Source: J054 sp964613615 (lineage in GTDB: Bacteria; Pseudomonadota; Gammaproteobacteria; Steroidobacterales; GCA-2729495). Taken from it: DNA of 32,876 nt. Below, one piece after another: positions 1-7,493 of this stretch (position 1 is its first letter; each line of letters starts with the position of its first letter). The notes under the pieces were generated by a model. It made no database searches, was not told the DNA's origin, and was given only the letters and a program-made list of their open reading frames with translations. The position numbers and the translations under genes are program-made. Location of the stretch: the NCBI GenBank assembly GCA_964613615.1, contig CAZTIB010000006.1, forward strand, positions 1 to 32,876, given 5' to 3'.

Positions 1-251
1 TTGCTGAGGCCCGTGATTGCCTGGAATCCGGCAATGCTGTCGACCTGCAGCGCCTGACACTCGAGCTTGCCTGGCGGGAACTCGGCCGCATCACTGAACA
101 GCATGCGTTTCGCTTCGAGGCGATTTTCGCCTACGCGTTCAAGTGGGGCATCCTGCACCGCTGGCTGACCTACGACGCAGAGGCCGCCGCAGAACGATTC
201 AGAGGGCTGGTTGCGGAAGGTATCGGTAAGCAGGAAGCCCAACTTGCCTGA
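1..251 (+). CDS. DUF2764-family protein, V/A-ATPase operon (3' end only)
   Basis: An open frame enters from the left edge (codons in phase from base 3) and stops with TGA at 249-251. It gives about 82 C-terminal residues rich in Leu, Glu and Arg, with an aromatic stretch reading FRFEAIFAYAFKWGILHRW. This resembles the C-terminus of DUF2764 proteins, which in bacterial V/A-type ATPase operons sit just upstream of the catalytic A subunit; the next gene here is that A subunit. The start lies outside the window. The function of DUF2764 is not established; an assembly or peripheral role in the ATPase is inferred from synteny. The assignment rests on context plus weak sequence resemblance. Confidence 0.6.
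   Translation, partial: AEARDCLESGNAVDLQRLTLELAWRELGRITEQHAFRFEAIFAYAFKWGILHRWLTYDAEAAAERFRGLVAEGIGKQEAQLA
232..235 (+). promoter_or_regulatory. Shine-Dalgarno candidate for the ATPase A subunit
   Basis: AGGA lies 8 bases before a TTG at 244 that is in frame with the ATPase A subunit and overlaps the end of the upstream gene. No comparable site stands before the in-frame GTGs at 286, 289 and 295, which favours TTG 244, though not decisively. Confidence 0.4.
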
Positions 252-2082
252 GCACGCTGACAAGGGAGCCAGTCCCCTCGCGCCGGTGGTGACCGTGAAA
301 GAGAGCCTGGTCACGATCGACGTCAGTGACACGCAAGTGGCCAAGAACGAGGTCGGTTACGTCATCGTCGGCGAGGAACGCCTCAAGGGCGAAGTGTTGC
401 GAGTACAGGGCGGCCGCGCCGATATGCAGGTCTTCGAGGATACCCGCGGTGTGAAGGTGGGTGATCACGTCGAGCTGTCGGGGGAAATGCTGTCGGCCGT
501 GCTCGGTCCCGGTCTCCTCGGCCAGGTGTTCGACGGTCTCGAAACCCCGTTACATGCACTGGCGCGGGATTACGGCTACTTTCTGCCGCGGGGCCGCTAT
601 GCCGAGGCTATCGACCCGGCGCGCAAGTGGGAATTCGAACCGCTGGTAAAGGCGGGCCAGCACGTGGTCGCCGGCGAGCCCCTCGGCGTCACCATGGAAG
701 GGCACCTGCAACACAAGGTCATGGTGCCCTTCGATGAAACGGGAACGCTGGAGGTCACCTGGATTCGCGGTGGCAACCTCACGGTCAACGATGTCATTGC
801 GCGGCTGAAGCGCGAAGACGGCACGGAGTATGAACTGGACATGCTGCGTCACTGCCCGGTACGCCGCCCGATCCCTGAAGGCATGCTCCGGCGCCGCCAG
901 GCCGAGCGCCTGTACCCCAACGAACCGGTGGATACCACACAGCGGATCATCGACACGTTTTTCCCGATCGCCCGCGGCGGCACAGGCTGCATACCCGGCC
1001 CCTTCGGGGCCGGCAAGACAGTGCTGCAAAGCCTGATTGCGCGGCATTCCAACGTCGATATCGTCGTGATCATCGCGTGCGGCGAGCGCGCCGGCGAGGT
1101 TGTCGAGACGATCAACGAATATCCGGAGACAATAGATCCCCGCACCGGCGGCTCGCTGATGGAACGCACGGTGATCATCTGCAATACGTCATCGATGCCG
1201 GTTGCCGCACGGGAGGCGTCCATCTACACCGGGATTACCATTGCCGAGTACTACCGGCAGATGGGCCATGACGTGCTGTGTATTGCCGACTCCACGTCCC
1301 GCTGGGCCCAGGCCATGCGCGAAACCTCGGGCCGGATGGAGGAAATTCCCGGCGAGGAGGCCTTCCCCGCTTATCTGGATTCGTCGATTAAAAACGTATA
1401 CGAGCGCGCGGGCGTACTGCGCTGCCCCGACGACGCGGTGGGCAGCCTGACACTGATCGGCACGGTCTCGCCGGCTGGCGGTAATTTCGAGGAACCCGTG
1501 ACGCAGGCCACGCTGTCTACAGTGAAAACCTTTCTCGGCCTGTCTGCCGACCGTGCGTATAAACGCTTCTACCCGGCCATCGACCCGCTGATTTCATGGT
1601 CACGCTACCTGGACCAGCTCGCGGACTGGTTTGCCGAACATCTCGGGCCGGACTGGGTTACAGAGGTGAAGCGACTCACAGAACTCCTGCATGAAGGCGA
1701 GCAGATCAGCCAGATGATGCAGGTCACAGGCGAGGAAGGCATCACGCTGGAGGATTTCGTGCGCCTGCAAAAGGCCACCCTCGTGGATTATGCTTACCTG
1801 CAGCAAGATGCCTTCGACGAAGTGGATGCATCGATGTCAAGAGAGCGGCAGCTGAAGAGCTTCAGGCTGCTGAGTTCCGTGGTTGAGACCGATTATCACT
1901 TTGCCGACAAGAACGCGGCTCGCGAGTTCTTCACGAAGATTGCCAGCCTCTACAAAAACTATAATTACTCGCCCGACGACTCACCCCAGTTCAACGACTA
2001 CGAGCGCCAGATTCGAGAGCTGGCGGCGGCCACCGGTGGTGGCCCACCGGCAGAGGAAGAAGCTGGCGAGGCTGCAGAATAG
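244..2082 (+). CDS. atpA: V/A-type ATPase catalytic subunit A
   Basis: Catalytic nucleotide-binding subunit of a membrane-bound V/A-type H+ or Na+ ATPase, facing the cytoplasm. The frame gives about 612 residues from TTG 244, close to the family's usual 580-620. The P-loop GPFGAGKT lies at about residues 252-259 (Lys258). Downstream are GERAGEV, the family block ADSTSRWAQAMRE and the PGEEAFPAYL segment. The long stretch between the N-terminal barrel and the P-loop is the A-subunit-specific insertion. The start is uncertain: TTG 244 has the best ribosome site, while GTG 286-295 would trim about 15 residues. The upstream DUF2764 end overlaps it, so they are one operon. Oddly, subunit B does not follow; dinB begins 57 bases later. 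Pumping direction and ion cannot be told from this subunit. Confidence 0.93.
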   Translation: MPEHADKGASPLAPVVTVKESLVTIDVSDTQVAKNEVGYVIVGEERLKGEVLRVQGGRADMQVFEDTRGVKVGDHVELSGEMLSAVLGPGLLGQVFDGLETPLHALARDYGYFLPRGRYAEAIDPARKWEFEPLVKAGQHVVAGEPLGVTMEGHLQHKVMVPFDETGTLEVTWIRGGNLTVNDVIARLKREDGTEYELDMLRHCPVRRPIPEGMLRRRQAERLYPNEPVDTTQRIIDTFFPIARGGTGCIPGPFGAGKTVLQSLIARHSNVDIVVIIACGERAGEVVETINEYPETIDPRTGGSLMERTVIICNTSSMPVAAREASIYTGITIAEYYRQMGHDVLCIADSTSRWAQAMRETSGRMEEIPGEEAFPAYLDSSIKNVYERAGVLRCPDDAVGSLTLIGTVSPAGGNFEEPVTQATLSTVKTFLGLSADRAYKRFYPAIDPLISWSRYLDQLADWFAEHLGPDWVTEVKRLTELLHEGEQISQMMQVTGEEGITLEDFVRLQKATLVDYAYLQQDAFDEVDASMSRERQLKSFRLLSSVVETDYHFADKNAAREFFTKIASLYKNYNYSPDDSPQFNDYERQIRELAAATGGGPPAEEEAGEAAE

Positions 2083-2135
2083 GTGCCGGTGTAGCCCTCG
2101 CCTGGGAACAACTTAAGAAACTGTACACCGGCACC
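2082..2135. repeat. 12-bp inverted repeat between atpA and dinB
   Basis: GGTGCCGGTGTA at 2082-2093 is the exact reverse complement of TACACCGGCACC at 2124-2135, with a 30-base loop. It starts on the last base of the ATPase stop codon and ends 4 bases before the dinB GTG. There is no T-run after it, so it is not a standard intrinsic terminator. It could be a stem-loop that occludes dinB initiation, an end repeat of a lost insertion, or chance. Confidence 0.55.
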
Positions 2136-2139
2136 ATCC

Positions 2140-3333
2140 GTGACTGAACAATCGACACCAGACCGCTGGATCGCCCACGTAGACCTCGACGCGTTCTACG
2201 CCAGTTGCGAGCAGCGCGATCAGCCCGAGTACCGTGGCCGACCCGTCGTCGTCGGTGCCCTGCCCGGCGGTCGGGGCGTGGTCGCAGCCGCTTCCTACGA
2301 GGCACGCAGGTTCGGCATTCATTCTGCAATGCCCATCGGCGAGGCCTATCGGCGTTGCCCGGACGCCGTCTACCTGCGCCCGGACATGGAGAAATACCGG
2401 CGGGTTTCGCGTGACGTCTTCGCGGTGCTGGCAGGCATCACCCCGCTGGTGGAGAAAGCGTCCATCGACGAGGCTTACCTGGACGTGACCGGCCTGGAAA
2501 AATTGCTCGGCCCGCCCGCGGCAGTGGCTGAGACGATCAAGACGCGCATCCGGGCGGCCACGCAATTGACCGCGTCTGTCGGCATCGGGCCCAACCGGCT
2601 GATCGCGAAGCTCGGCTCGGAACACCGCAAGCCTGACGGCCTGACGGTGGTAAATCCCGACGAAGTCCTCGATTTCCTTGCATCGATGCCGGTGACCAAC
2701 CTGCGCGGCGTCGGCAAACAGACCCACAAGCGCTTCGACTGCCTGAGCATCAGCACCGTCGCGGAACTTCGCAACGTGGCGCCGGCCACGCTGCAAAAAG
2801 CGCTCGGGCAGAAGGCCGCGGAGAGTTTCCGCCGCCAGGCCGTCGGCATTGCATCAAATGAGATCGTGCCGAACCGGCAGCGCAAGAGCATTTCGAAGGA
2901 GCGAACTTTTGAAACGGATGTCGACTCGGAGCCGGTGCTGCTCGATCAGTTGCGGGAACTGTCTGCGGGCGTGGCAAGAATCGCGCGCCGGGAAGGCCTG
3001 GCCGGCCAGGTCGTAACTCTGAAAATTCGCTTTTCGGGCTTTGACACGCACACGCGGCAGCAAAAACTGGCGACGCCAACCCACGACGAGCGAGTCATGC
3101 TGCAGACCGCTTGGTCGCTGTATTCCAACGGCGACCTGCCCCGCAAGCCAGTGCGCCTGATCGGTGTCGGCCTGAGCGACTGGGCCGACAGCGAAACACT
3201 GCAAGGGGACCTGTTCAGCCAGCCAGACAATCAACCTGGCGACGAGGATCTGCTGCGCACCATCGACCGCGTGACCGAGAGGTACGGGGCGGGCAAGCTG
3301 CAGCTTGGGGTGCGCAGAAAGCCAGACGGCTAA
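2140..3333 (+). CDS. dinB: DNA polymerase IV (Y-family)
   Basis: Error-prone translesion DNA polymerase acting at stalled forks. The 397-residue product has the Y-family catalytic motifs: HVDLDAFYA near the N-terminus (Asp15) and SIDEAYLD at 108-115 (Asp110, Glu111), which supply the metal-binding carboxylates. Next come the SVGIGPNRLIAKL block, the helix-hairpin-helix region near LRGVGKQTHKRF and a C-terminal little-finger domain. The GTG start gives MTEQSTPDRWIAHVD, matching the family's short N-terminus; no good Shine-Dalgarno is visible, and the start sits just past the inverted repeat. The C-terminus lacks an obvious QxxLF clamp motif, although LQGDLF near residue 356 could serve. No LexA-type box was found upstream. 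It is probably read from the ATPase operon or from a promoter inside atpA. Confidence 0.96.
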   Translation: MTEQSTPDRWIAHVDLDAFYASCEQRDQPEYRGRPVVVGALPGGRGVVAAASYEARRFGIHSAMPIGEAYRRCPDAVYLRPDMEKYRRVSRDVFAVLAGITPLVEKASIDEAYLDVTGLEKLLGPPAAVAETIKTRIRAATQLTASVGIGPNRLIAKLGSEHRKPDGLTVVNPDEVLDFLASMPVTNLRGVGKQTHKRFDCLSISTVAELRNVAPATLQKALGQKAAESFRRQAVGIASNEIVPNRQRKSISKERTFETDVDSEPVLLDQLRELSAGVARIARREGLAGQVVTLKIRFSGFDTHTRQQKLATPTHDERVMLQTAWSLYSNGDLPRKPVRLIGVGLSDWADSETLQGDLFSQPDNQPGDEDLLRTIDRVTERYGAGKLQLGVRRKPDG

Positions 3334-3363
3334 ACCTTCGGCTGACTGCAGCCCACTGTTCAG

Positions 3364-4062
3364 CTAACGACGGACCAGGCTAAGCCCTTGGCTACCGAGG
3401 CGAGTGGTCATTGCAAAGTCGAAACGATCGATCTCGAGTGCGTGGTCCAGATCCGCGGCGGGGAATTCAGGCTGCGCCGGATCTGCAAACCGCCTGCCAG
3501 CCTTCGAACCGCGAACCCGGGCGCGAATTGCTTCGCAATCCGGCGGTGAACCGTTCAGCAGACCCTCGAGGAAGTCCGCACAGGCCACGTCTTCATCGCC
3601 ACTGTCATGATCGCGCCTGCCGGTTTCTACGAAGGTCACGATCTGCGGGTCGAGAGCACGGATGCGCGCCGCGGTGGCTGATGCCACCACCAGGCTCGCA
3701 ACAAACAGGTGTTCCGCGGCGACTGTCCGGCAGGCGCCCTGCGTGCCCGCAGTCGTGCGGTGAATCAGGGTACGGCCACGCAGGCCGGCCGCAGCGACGG
3801 CCGTCGGTGAATTCGGCAGGTCAAAGCCGTCCACCGGCAGCGCATCCACCTCACCCATGATCCAGGCTCCGGGCTGCCGCGCCCGAAGATCGAAGGCATC
3901 TTCCACCGTCGTCGTCAGGAGGATTTCCGCAGCGCCGCGGTGAAACGCCCACGCTGCCGTCGTGAATGCGCGCAATACGTCGATCACCACGACCAGACCT
4001 TCGGCGTTGTGACAGTCAGCAAGGGTGCAGCGGCGAAACTCCATGGAAATATCGTCGCACAC
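3364..4062 (-). CDS. ComB-like 2-phosphosulfolactate phosphatase family protein
   Basis: The 232-residue product matches the ComB family: an early VVVIDVLRAFTTA block, a GEVDALPVDGFDLPNSP segment and TTAGTQGA near the middle. Family members hydrolyse 2-phospho-3-sulfolactate in coenzyme M synthesis. Bacterial homologues are widespread in organisms not known to make coenzyme M, so the real substrate here is uncertain. The protein is cytosolic, with no signal peptide. A GTG at 4062 starts it 5 bases after the stop of the upstream alkyltransferase-like gene. An ATG at 4044 (MEFRRCT) is an alternative start, and neither has a clear ribosome site. Close spacing suggests cotranscription with that DNA-repair gene. 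Its 3' end converges on dinB with 30 bases between. Confidence 0.8.
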   Translation of the reverse strand: MCDDISMEFRRCTLADCHNAEGLVVVIDVLRAFTTAAWAFHRGAAEILLTTTVEDAFDLRARQPGAWIMGEVDALPVDGFDLPNSPTAVAAAGLRGRTLIHRTTAGTQGACRTVAAEHLFVASLVVASATAARIRALDPQIVTFVETGRRDHDSGDEDVACADFLEGLLNGSPPDCEAIRARVRGSKAGRRFADPAQPEFPAADLDHALEIDRFDFAMTTRLGSQGLSLVRR

Positions 4063-4067
4063 CCGGG

Positions 4068-4382
4068 TCAGTCGGGGCCCGACCAGCCAAAGCGCAACAG
4101 GTCGATGCGCCCCTGCTCGTCAAACAGCACGCCCTCGTCTTCCAGCAGCAGGCGTTGAAACTCATCGGACCCGCCGACCCGCCGCGGGCTGATCTTGCCC
4201 TGGGCGTTCACGACCCGATGCCACGGCACGTCGCTGTCGTTGTCCAGCGCCGCCAGTGCGTAACCCACCTGGCGCGCGCCGCGCGGCCGCCCGATCAGCC
4301 GGGCGACCTGCCCGTAGGTCGAGACACGCCCTGCTGGGATGCGGCAAACCAGGTCGTAAACGCGGGAATACAGTCTGTTCAT
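4068..4382 (-). CDS. Alkyltransferase-like protein (ATL, MGMT family)
   Basis: A 104-residue protein consisting only of the DNA-binding domain of the O6-alkylguanine-DNA alkyltransferase fold. The reactive PCHRV motif of true methyltransferases reads PWHRV here, with Trp54 in place of the alkyl-accepting Cys. That substitution defines ATL proteins, which bind O6-alkylguanine and hand the lesion to nucleotide excision repair instead of reversing it. Also conserved are Tyr23 in the STYG turn and Arg37 in ARQVGYAL, the base-flipping Tyr/Arg pair of the family. The C-terminus keeps the LLLEDEGV segment. The gene starts with ATG at 4382 and is followed by the ComB-like gene. It is expected to be cytosolic and not an active alkyltransferase. 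Confidence 0.92.
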   Translation of the reverse strand: MNRLYSRVYDLVCRIPAGRVSTYGQVARLIGRPRGARQVGYALAALDNDSDVPWHRVVNAQGKISPRRVGGSDEFQRLLLEDEGVLFDEQGRIDLLRFGWSGPD

Positions 4383-4452
4383 GGCGAAACCGCAGCATAG
4401 GCGCCGGGGAACCGGGGCAACAGCCAGATCCGCACCCCCGGCGGGTCGCAGC

Positions 4453-4468
4453 GGTCCAGAGATGGACC
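4453..4468. promoter_or_regulatory. 16-bp palindrome just upstream of a -35 box
   Basis: GGTCCA (4453-4458), a GAGA spacer, then TGGACC (4463-4468). The arms are perfect and end 3 bases before the TTGACG -35 element at 4472. The position suits an activator or repressor operator for the VPLPA-CTERM gene, but the protein binding it is unknown. Confidence 0.4.
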
Positions 4469-4471
4469 AAG

Positions 4472-4500
4472 TTGACGCTCGTCGAGCCGGTCTCTAATAT
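4472..4500 (+). promoter_or_regulatory. Sigma-70 type promoter for the VPLPA-CTERM gene
   Basis: TTGACG (4472-4477), a 17-base spacer, and TAATAT (4495-4500). The -35 matches consensus at 5 of 6 positions and the -10 at 4 of 6, with optimal spacing. Transcription would begin near 4507, giving a leader of about 46 bases that carries AGGGG at 4541-4545, 7 bases before the ATG at 4553. Confidence 0.6.
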
Positions 4501-4552
4501 GTAAACGGTTCGTTGACGCATTAAGAACAAACTCTTTAAAAGGGGTATTTTC

Positions 4553-5350
4553 ATGCGTTTTCTGCCGAATCGATTACCGGGCTCTCCGTCCCCTCAAGCC
4601 GTCCATCGAATTTTTTGCGCCGCACTGCTGATCGCAGCCGGCGCGTTGGTTGCCGCGCCGGCCGGCGCAGCCAGCACGGCCTTCAGCGGCGAGCTGGTCC
4701 TGATACTCGAGGATACTGGCGGCGGCCTTTACACGGGCGCCAGCGACGGCGACCGGTTTGGTGGTTCTTTAACTTTCGGTGACACGGAAGGCGAGGCCTT
4801 TGAAACGACCCTGGAACCCACCGAGGCAGGTTGGGAATTCCTCGGTCAGCAGGTCTTGCTGACCGACGGCACGAATCCCGTCACGGGCAGCGAGTCCTTT
4901 GTGACCATCCAGGACAACTTCGTGCTGGATGCGGAAGGAGCCGCATTCGTAACGCTCCTGCTTGGTGTTTCCGTTGCGCCCGGCACCCAGGCAGATACCT
5001 GGAACGTGTCCGGCCTCAGCAGCGGTGCCTTCGAAGAGGACACGGACCCGTTTGACGGGGACGACACCGAGGAACTGTTCAACGGCTTCCTGTGGGAGGT
5101 GAGTTACTTCTCGCTGGACACGAACACAATTGTCGGGCTCGATTACCAGCCCTTCCCGCCACCCCTGCCACCGCCGGGTGACACAACGAGCATCGCAATC
5201 TACTCGATCACCCAAGCGGATGTGGAAGGCAACGTCCTGTTTGCAGCCATTGGCGTGCTGGATTCCACGGTAATTCCGATTCCTGCCGCGGCGTGGCTGT
5301 TCGGCTCGGCCCTTGGCCTGCTGGGCCTGGCGCGCAGGCGCTTCAGCTAA
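4553..5350 (+). CDS. Secreted protein with VPLPA-CTERM sorting signal
   Basis: A 265-residue exported protein. An N-terminal signal peptide (hydrophobic AALLIAAGALVAAPAGA, cleavage near residue 40) precedes a Gly/Asp/Thr-rich, acidic body with no recognisable enzyme domain. A proline run (FPPPLPPPG) precedes the C-terminus, which reads VIPIPAAAWLFGSALGLLGL then ARRR. That is the VPLPA variant of the PEP-CTERM tripartite signal: a short proline motif, a transmembrane helix and a basic tail, recognised by exosortases in Gram-negative bacteria that make exopolysaccharide. No exosortase gene is in the window. It is a single-gene unit with its own promoter and a good AGGGG ribosome site, converging on the downstream minus-strand gene. 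The biological role of the body is unknown. Confidence 0.85.
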   Translation: MRFLPNRLPGSPSPQAVHRIFCAALLIAAGALVAAPAGAASTAFSGELVLILEDTGGGLYTGASDGDRFGGSLTFGDTEGEAFETTLEPTEAGWEFLGQQVLLTDGTNPVTGSESFVTIQDNFVLDAEGAAFVTLLLGVSVAPGTQADTWNVSGLSSGAFEEDTDPFDGDDTEELFNGFLWEVSYFSLDTNTIVGLDYQPFPPPLPPPGDTTSIAIYSITQADVEGNVLFAAIGVLDSTVIPIPAAAWLFGSALGLLGLARRRFS

Positions 5351-5368
5351 GGGGCAGACGGGGCGCAG

Positions 5369-7456
5369 TCAGTCAGACTTCGCGTTGCCGGGCCGCATGG
5401 CGTCCCGGTAACGCCGAACCCCTTCCTTACGATCCAGCGGCGTTGGCCCGGCATCAGGGGGCGGTGCCATGTCGGCAGGAAAACACGCCAGCTTCTGTTT
5501 GTCCGGGTTCATCGGCGGGCGAAATTCCAGTTCCCGCTCGTTTACTCGCCTGGCCGGTACCAGCTGCCCGTCCGCATCGGTATCGATGTCCCACCACCAT
5601 TTCTTGACAGGATTGATGCGGCCGTTGCCCACCATGTCGTCCAGGCGGGCAATCCACCGGCGGGTGAAGGGCAGATGCGTCGCAGCCCACCGGAACGGCG
5701 CCTCGGCCAGCACACCCTCGAGGTTGAACGGACAGGTCTTCATGCATCGCCCGCACATGGAACCGGCGGGATTGGTGATGCGATAGCGGGCGCACTTCTC
5801 CACGTCCGGTTTCCAGATCTCGTAACCGTTGAACAGGATCTTCTCACCGAACGGAATTGCGGAGCACGGGCACTCGCGGGCGCACTTCTGGCACTGGCTG
5901 CAAAAATCCTGCAGCCCGAAGTCGATGGGCTGGTCCACCTCCAGCGGCAGGTTGGTCGTGATCACGCCGGACTTGAAGCGCGGCCCGACGTAGGGGTTCA
6001 GCACCAGTTCGCCGATACGCGACAGTTCGCCGAGACCCGATTGCAGGATCAGCGGGATGTGCAGCACATCCTGGTCCACCACGCTGTGGGTGCGCGCCGA
6101 ATGGCCCAGGCGGCGGAGGTGCTCGGCCACGATGCCGCCCACAAGCTGCGCACGCAGATACGCCCGCATGCTCTGCGCACCGCTGATCCAGTCGTCGCCG
6201 CTGGCGCCCTCCATGGTCTCGTAGCCCTGGTCGATGAGTATGGAGATGGCGTACTTGTGATACGGCACGATTTCGGTGCCGTCCAACTCGTGGGAATACC
6301 AGGCGTAGTCCGGGATCTCGCAGATGCCCACCATGTCGGCACCGAGGTAGTACAGCGCCGCCTTAATGGCCTCGCTGTTGCGCCTGGGGTCGTCCCAACC
6401 CGGCGCCTGCTCGGTGGCTGCCTGGCCCTGCTGCAACGGCACCCGCGCACCGAGCACCGGCAGCAGTGCGTGGCCGAATGGGGACTTGGTGACCATCGTT
6501 TCGTGCAGCGCCTGCGACTGCGCCCGCTCACCCAGGTCGCCAATCTCTGCACGATTGAACATGTCGTGACGCTTTGGCATGCGCGGCACGTTCGGCGTGT
6601 CGATGAATGTGGTTGGCCGCGGCACGCGCCGCAGCTTTTCCATTGCGTACGGGCCCAGGTAAAACGGCCGCTTGTGAAACGGCGGGCCCTGGTAGCCGGG
6701 CCGGGAGCCGCCCCAGCCGATCCAGTTCCGGAAGTTTCCGGCCCGCGACACCGCACCCGGCGCCAGTGGCACGTCGGCCGCAATGGCCATGTTGGTGGTC
6801 ACGGCGGCAACGCCAAAACCCGCGCCGAGAAATGGTGCGGTCACGGTGCCGGCCTGCGCGTCCGCTTCAGCGAGGCCGGCAGCAACGACCAGTGCGTGGA
6901 GATTCAGTTCCGTCGCCGTGACGGTGTGCACGCGAGCGCCAAAACCCAGCAGCCGCAGGTAGTGGCCCATGACCGCGGCGATTTCGGCTACCCGCGCGGC
7001 GGCCCGATGCCGCTGCGTGGCCACCAGCCACTGCCCACCCGGTTCTGCAGGCTCCGGCTCACGGGTGTATCCGAACAGGATCACCAGTGCGTTGTCGCCT
7101 GCGGGCAGCGGCGAGCCGCCCGCCGCGTCGGACAGTACCGCAGCCGCGGGCACCCGGCACACGCCCACCATGCTGGCATCCAGGTAGTAACAGGCGGCTT
7201 TCAGGTGCTCCGCGCGGGCCAGCGGGGCATCCGGCATTGGCGCCGGCTGCGGCGCGACTTCGCCGTCGCGCATCTCGTCCATGACGTTCAGGTAGTCCCA
7301 GGTCGCGTCCGCGAGGCTCGGGCGACCGTCATCCGGGGGCAGTGACGACGGCGGTGTGATGCTGCTGAGGTCCACGGTGCCCGACATTCTCGGCAGCCGT
7401 TCGAGAGGATAAGGGCCCAGGTGGACGGGGCGCTTCCGGTGAGAAAAAAGCCGCAT
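5369..7456 (-). CDS. Reductive dehalogenase homologue (RdhA-like), cytosolic, duplicated corrinoid domain
   Basis: A 695-residue iron-sulfur protein of the reductive dehalogenase/epoxyqueuosine reductase type. The C-terminal ferredoxin part holds CSQCQKCARECP (Cys519, 522, 525, 529) and CGRCMKTCP (Cys568, 571, 575), enough for two [4Fe-4S] clusters. Before it lies a corrinoid-binding domain (about 260-510) with YYLGADMVGIC and PRFKSGVITTN, where the Lys is a candidate catalytic residue. The N-terminal third repeats this domain in weaker form: KRPVHLGPYPLERL at 8-21 echoes KRPFYLGPYAMEKL at 262-275, and YYLDASMVGVC echoes YYLGADMVGIC. There is no Tat signal and no membrane anchor gene, unlike respiratory RdhA; this fits the cytosolic, catabolic dehalogenases of aerobes. 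There is no fused reductase domain. It starts 37 bases after the P450 stop, so the two are probably cotranscribed. Substrate unknown. Confidence 0.88.
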   Translation of the reverse strand: MRLFSHRKRPVHLGPYPLERLPRMSGTVDLSSITPPSSLPPDDGRPSLADATWDYLNVMDEMRDGEVAPQPAPMPDAPLARAEHLKAACYYLDASMVGVCRVPAAAVLSDAAGGSPLPAGDNALVILFGYTREPEPAEPGGQWLVATQRHRAAARVAEIAAVMGHYLRLLGFGARVHTVTATELNLHALVVAAGLAEADAQAGTVTAPFLGAGFGVAAVTTNMAIAADVPLAPGAVSRAGNFRNWIGWGGSRPGYQGPPFHKRPFYLGPYAMEKLRRVPRPTTFIDTPNVPRMPKRHDMFNRAEIGDLGERAQSQALHETMVTKSPFGHALLPVLGARVPLQQGQAATEQAPGWDDPRRNSEAIKAALYYLGADMVGICEIPDYAWYSHELDGTEIVPYHKYAISILIDQGYETMEGASGDDWISGAQSMRAYLRAQLVGGIVAEHLRRLGHSARTHSVVDQDVLHIPLILQSGLGELSRIGELVLNPYVGPRFKSGVITTNLPLEVDQPIDFGLQDFCSQCQKCARECPCSAIPFGEKILFNGYEIWKPDVEKCARYRITNPAGSMCGRCMKTCPFNLEGVLAEAPFRWAATHLPFTRRWIARLDDMVGNGRINPVKKWWWDIDTDADGQLVPARRVNERELEFRPPMNPDKQKLACFPADMAPPPDAGPTPLDRKEGVRRYRDAMRPGNAKSD

Positions 7457-7493
7457 CGTCTGCCAACCCCGTGAGTGCCCGTCCTGTCCCGCT

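Noticed and set aside
2110..2140. LexA box before dinB
   Set aside because: CTGT occurs in the gap but no matching ACAG half-site lies at the required spacing.
4513..4540. Second promoter TTGACG-17-TTTAAA
   Set aside because: Its start point would fall at or after the ribosome site of the 4553 gene; the upstream pair at 4472-4500 fits better.
5675..7345. Long plus-strand open frame (556 codons) opposite the RdhA homologue
   Set aside because: It is Arg/His/Val-rich, has no motif, and lies wholly antisense to a gene with intact Fe-S motifs. It is a product of GC-rich codon bias.
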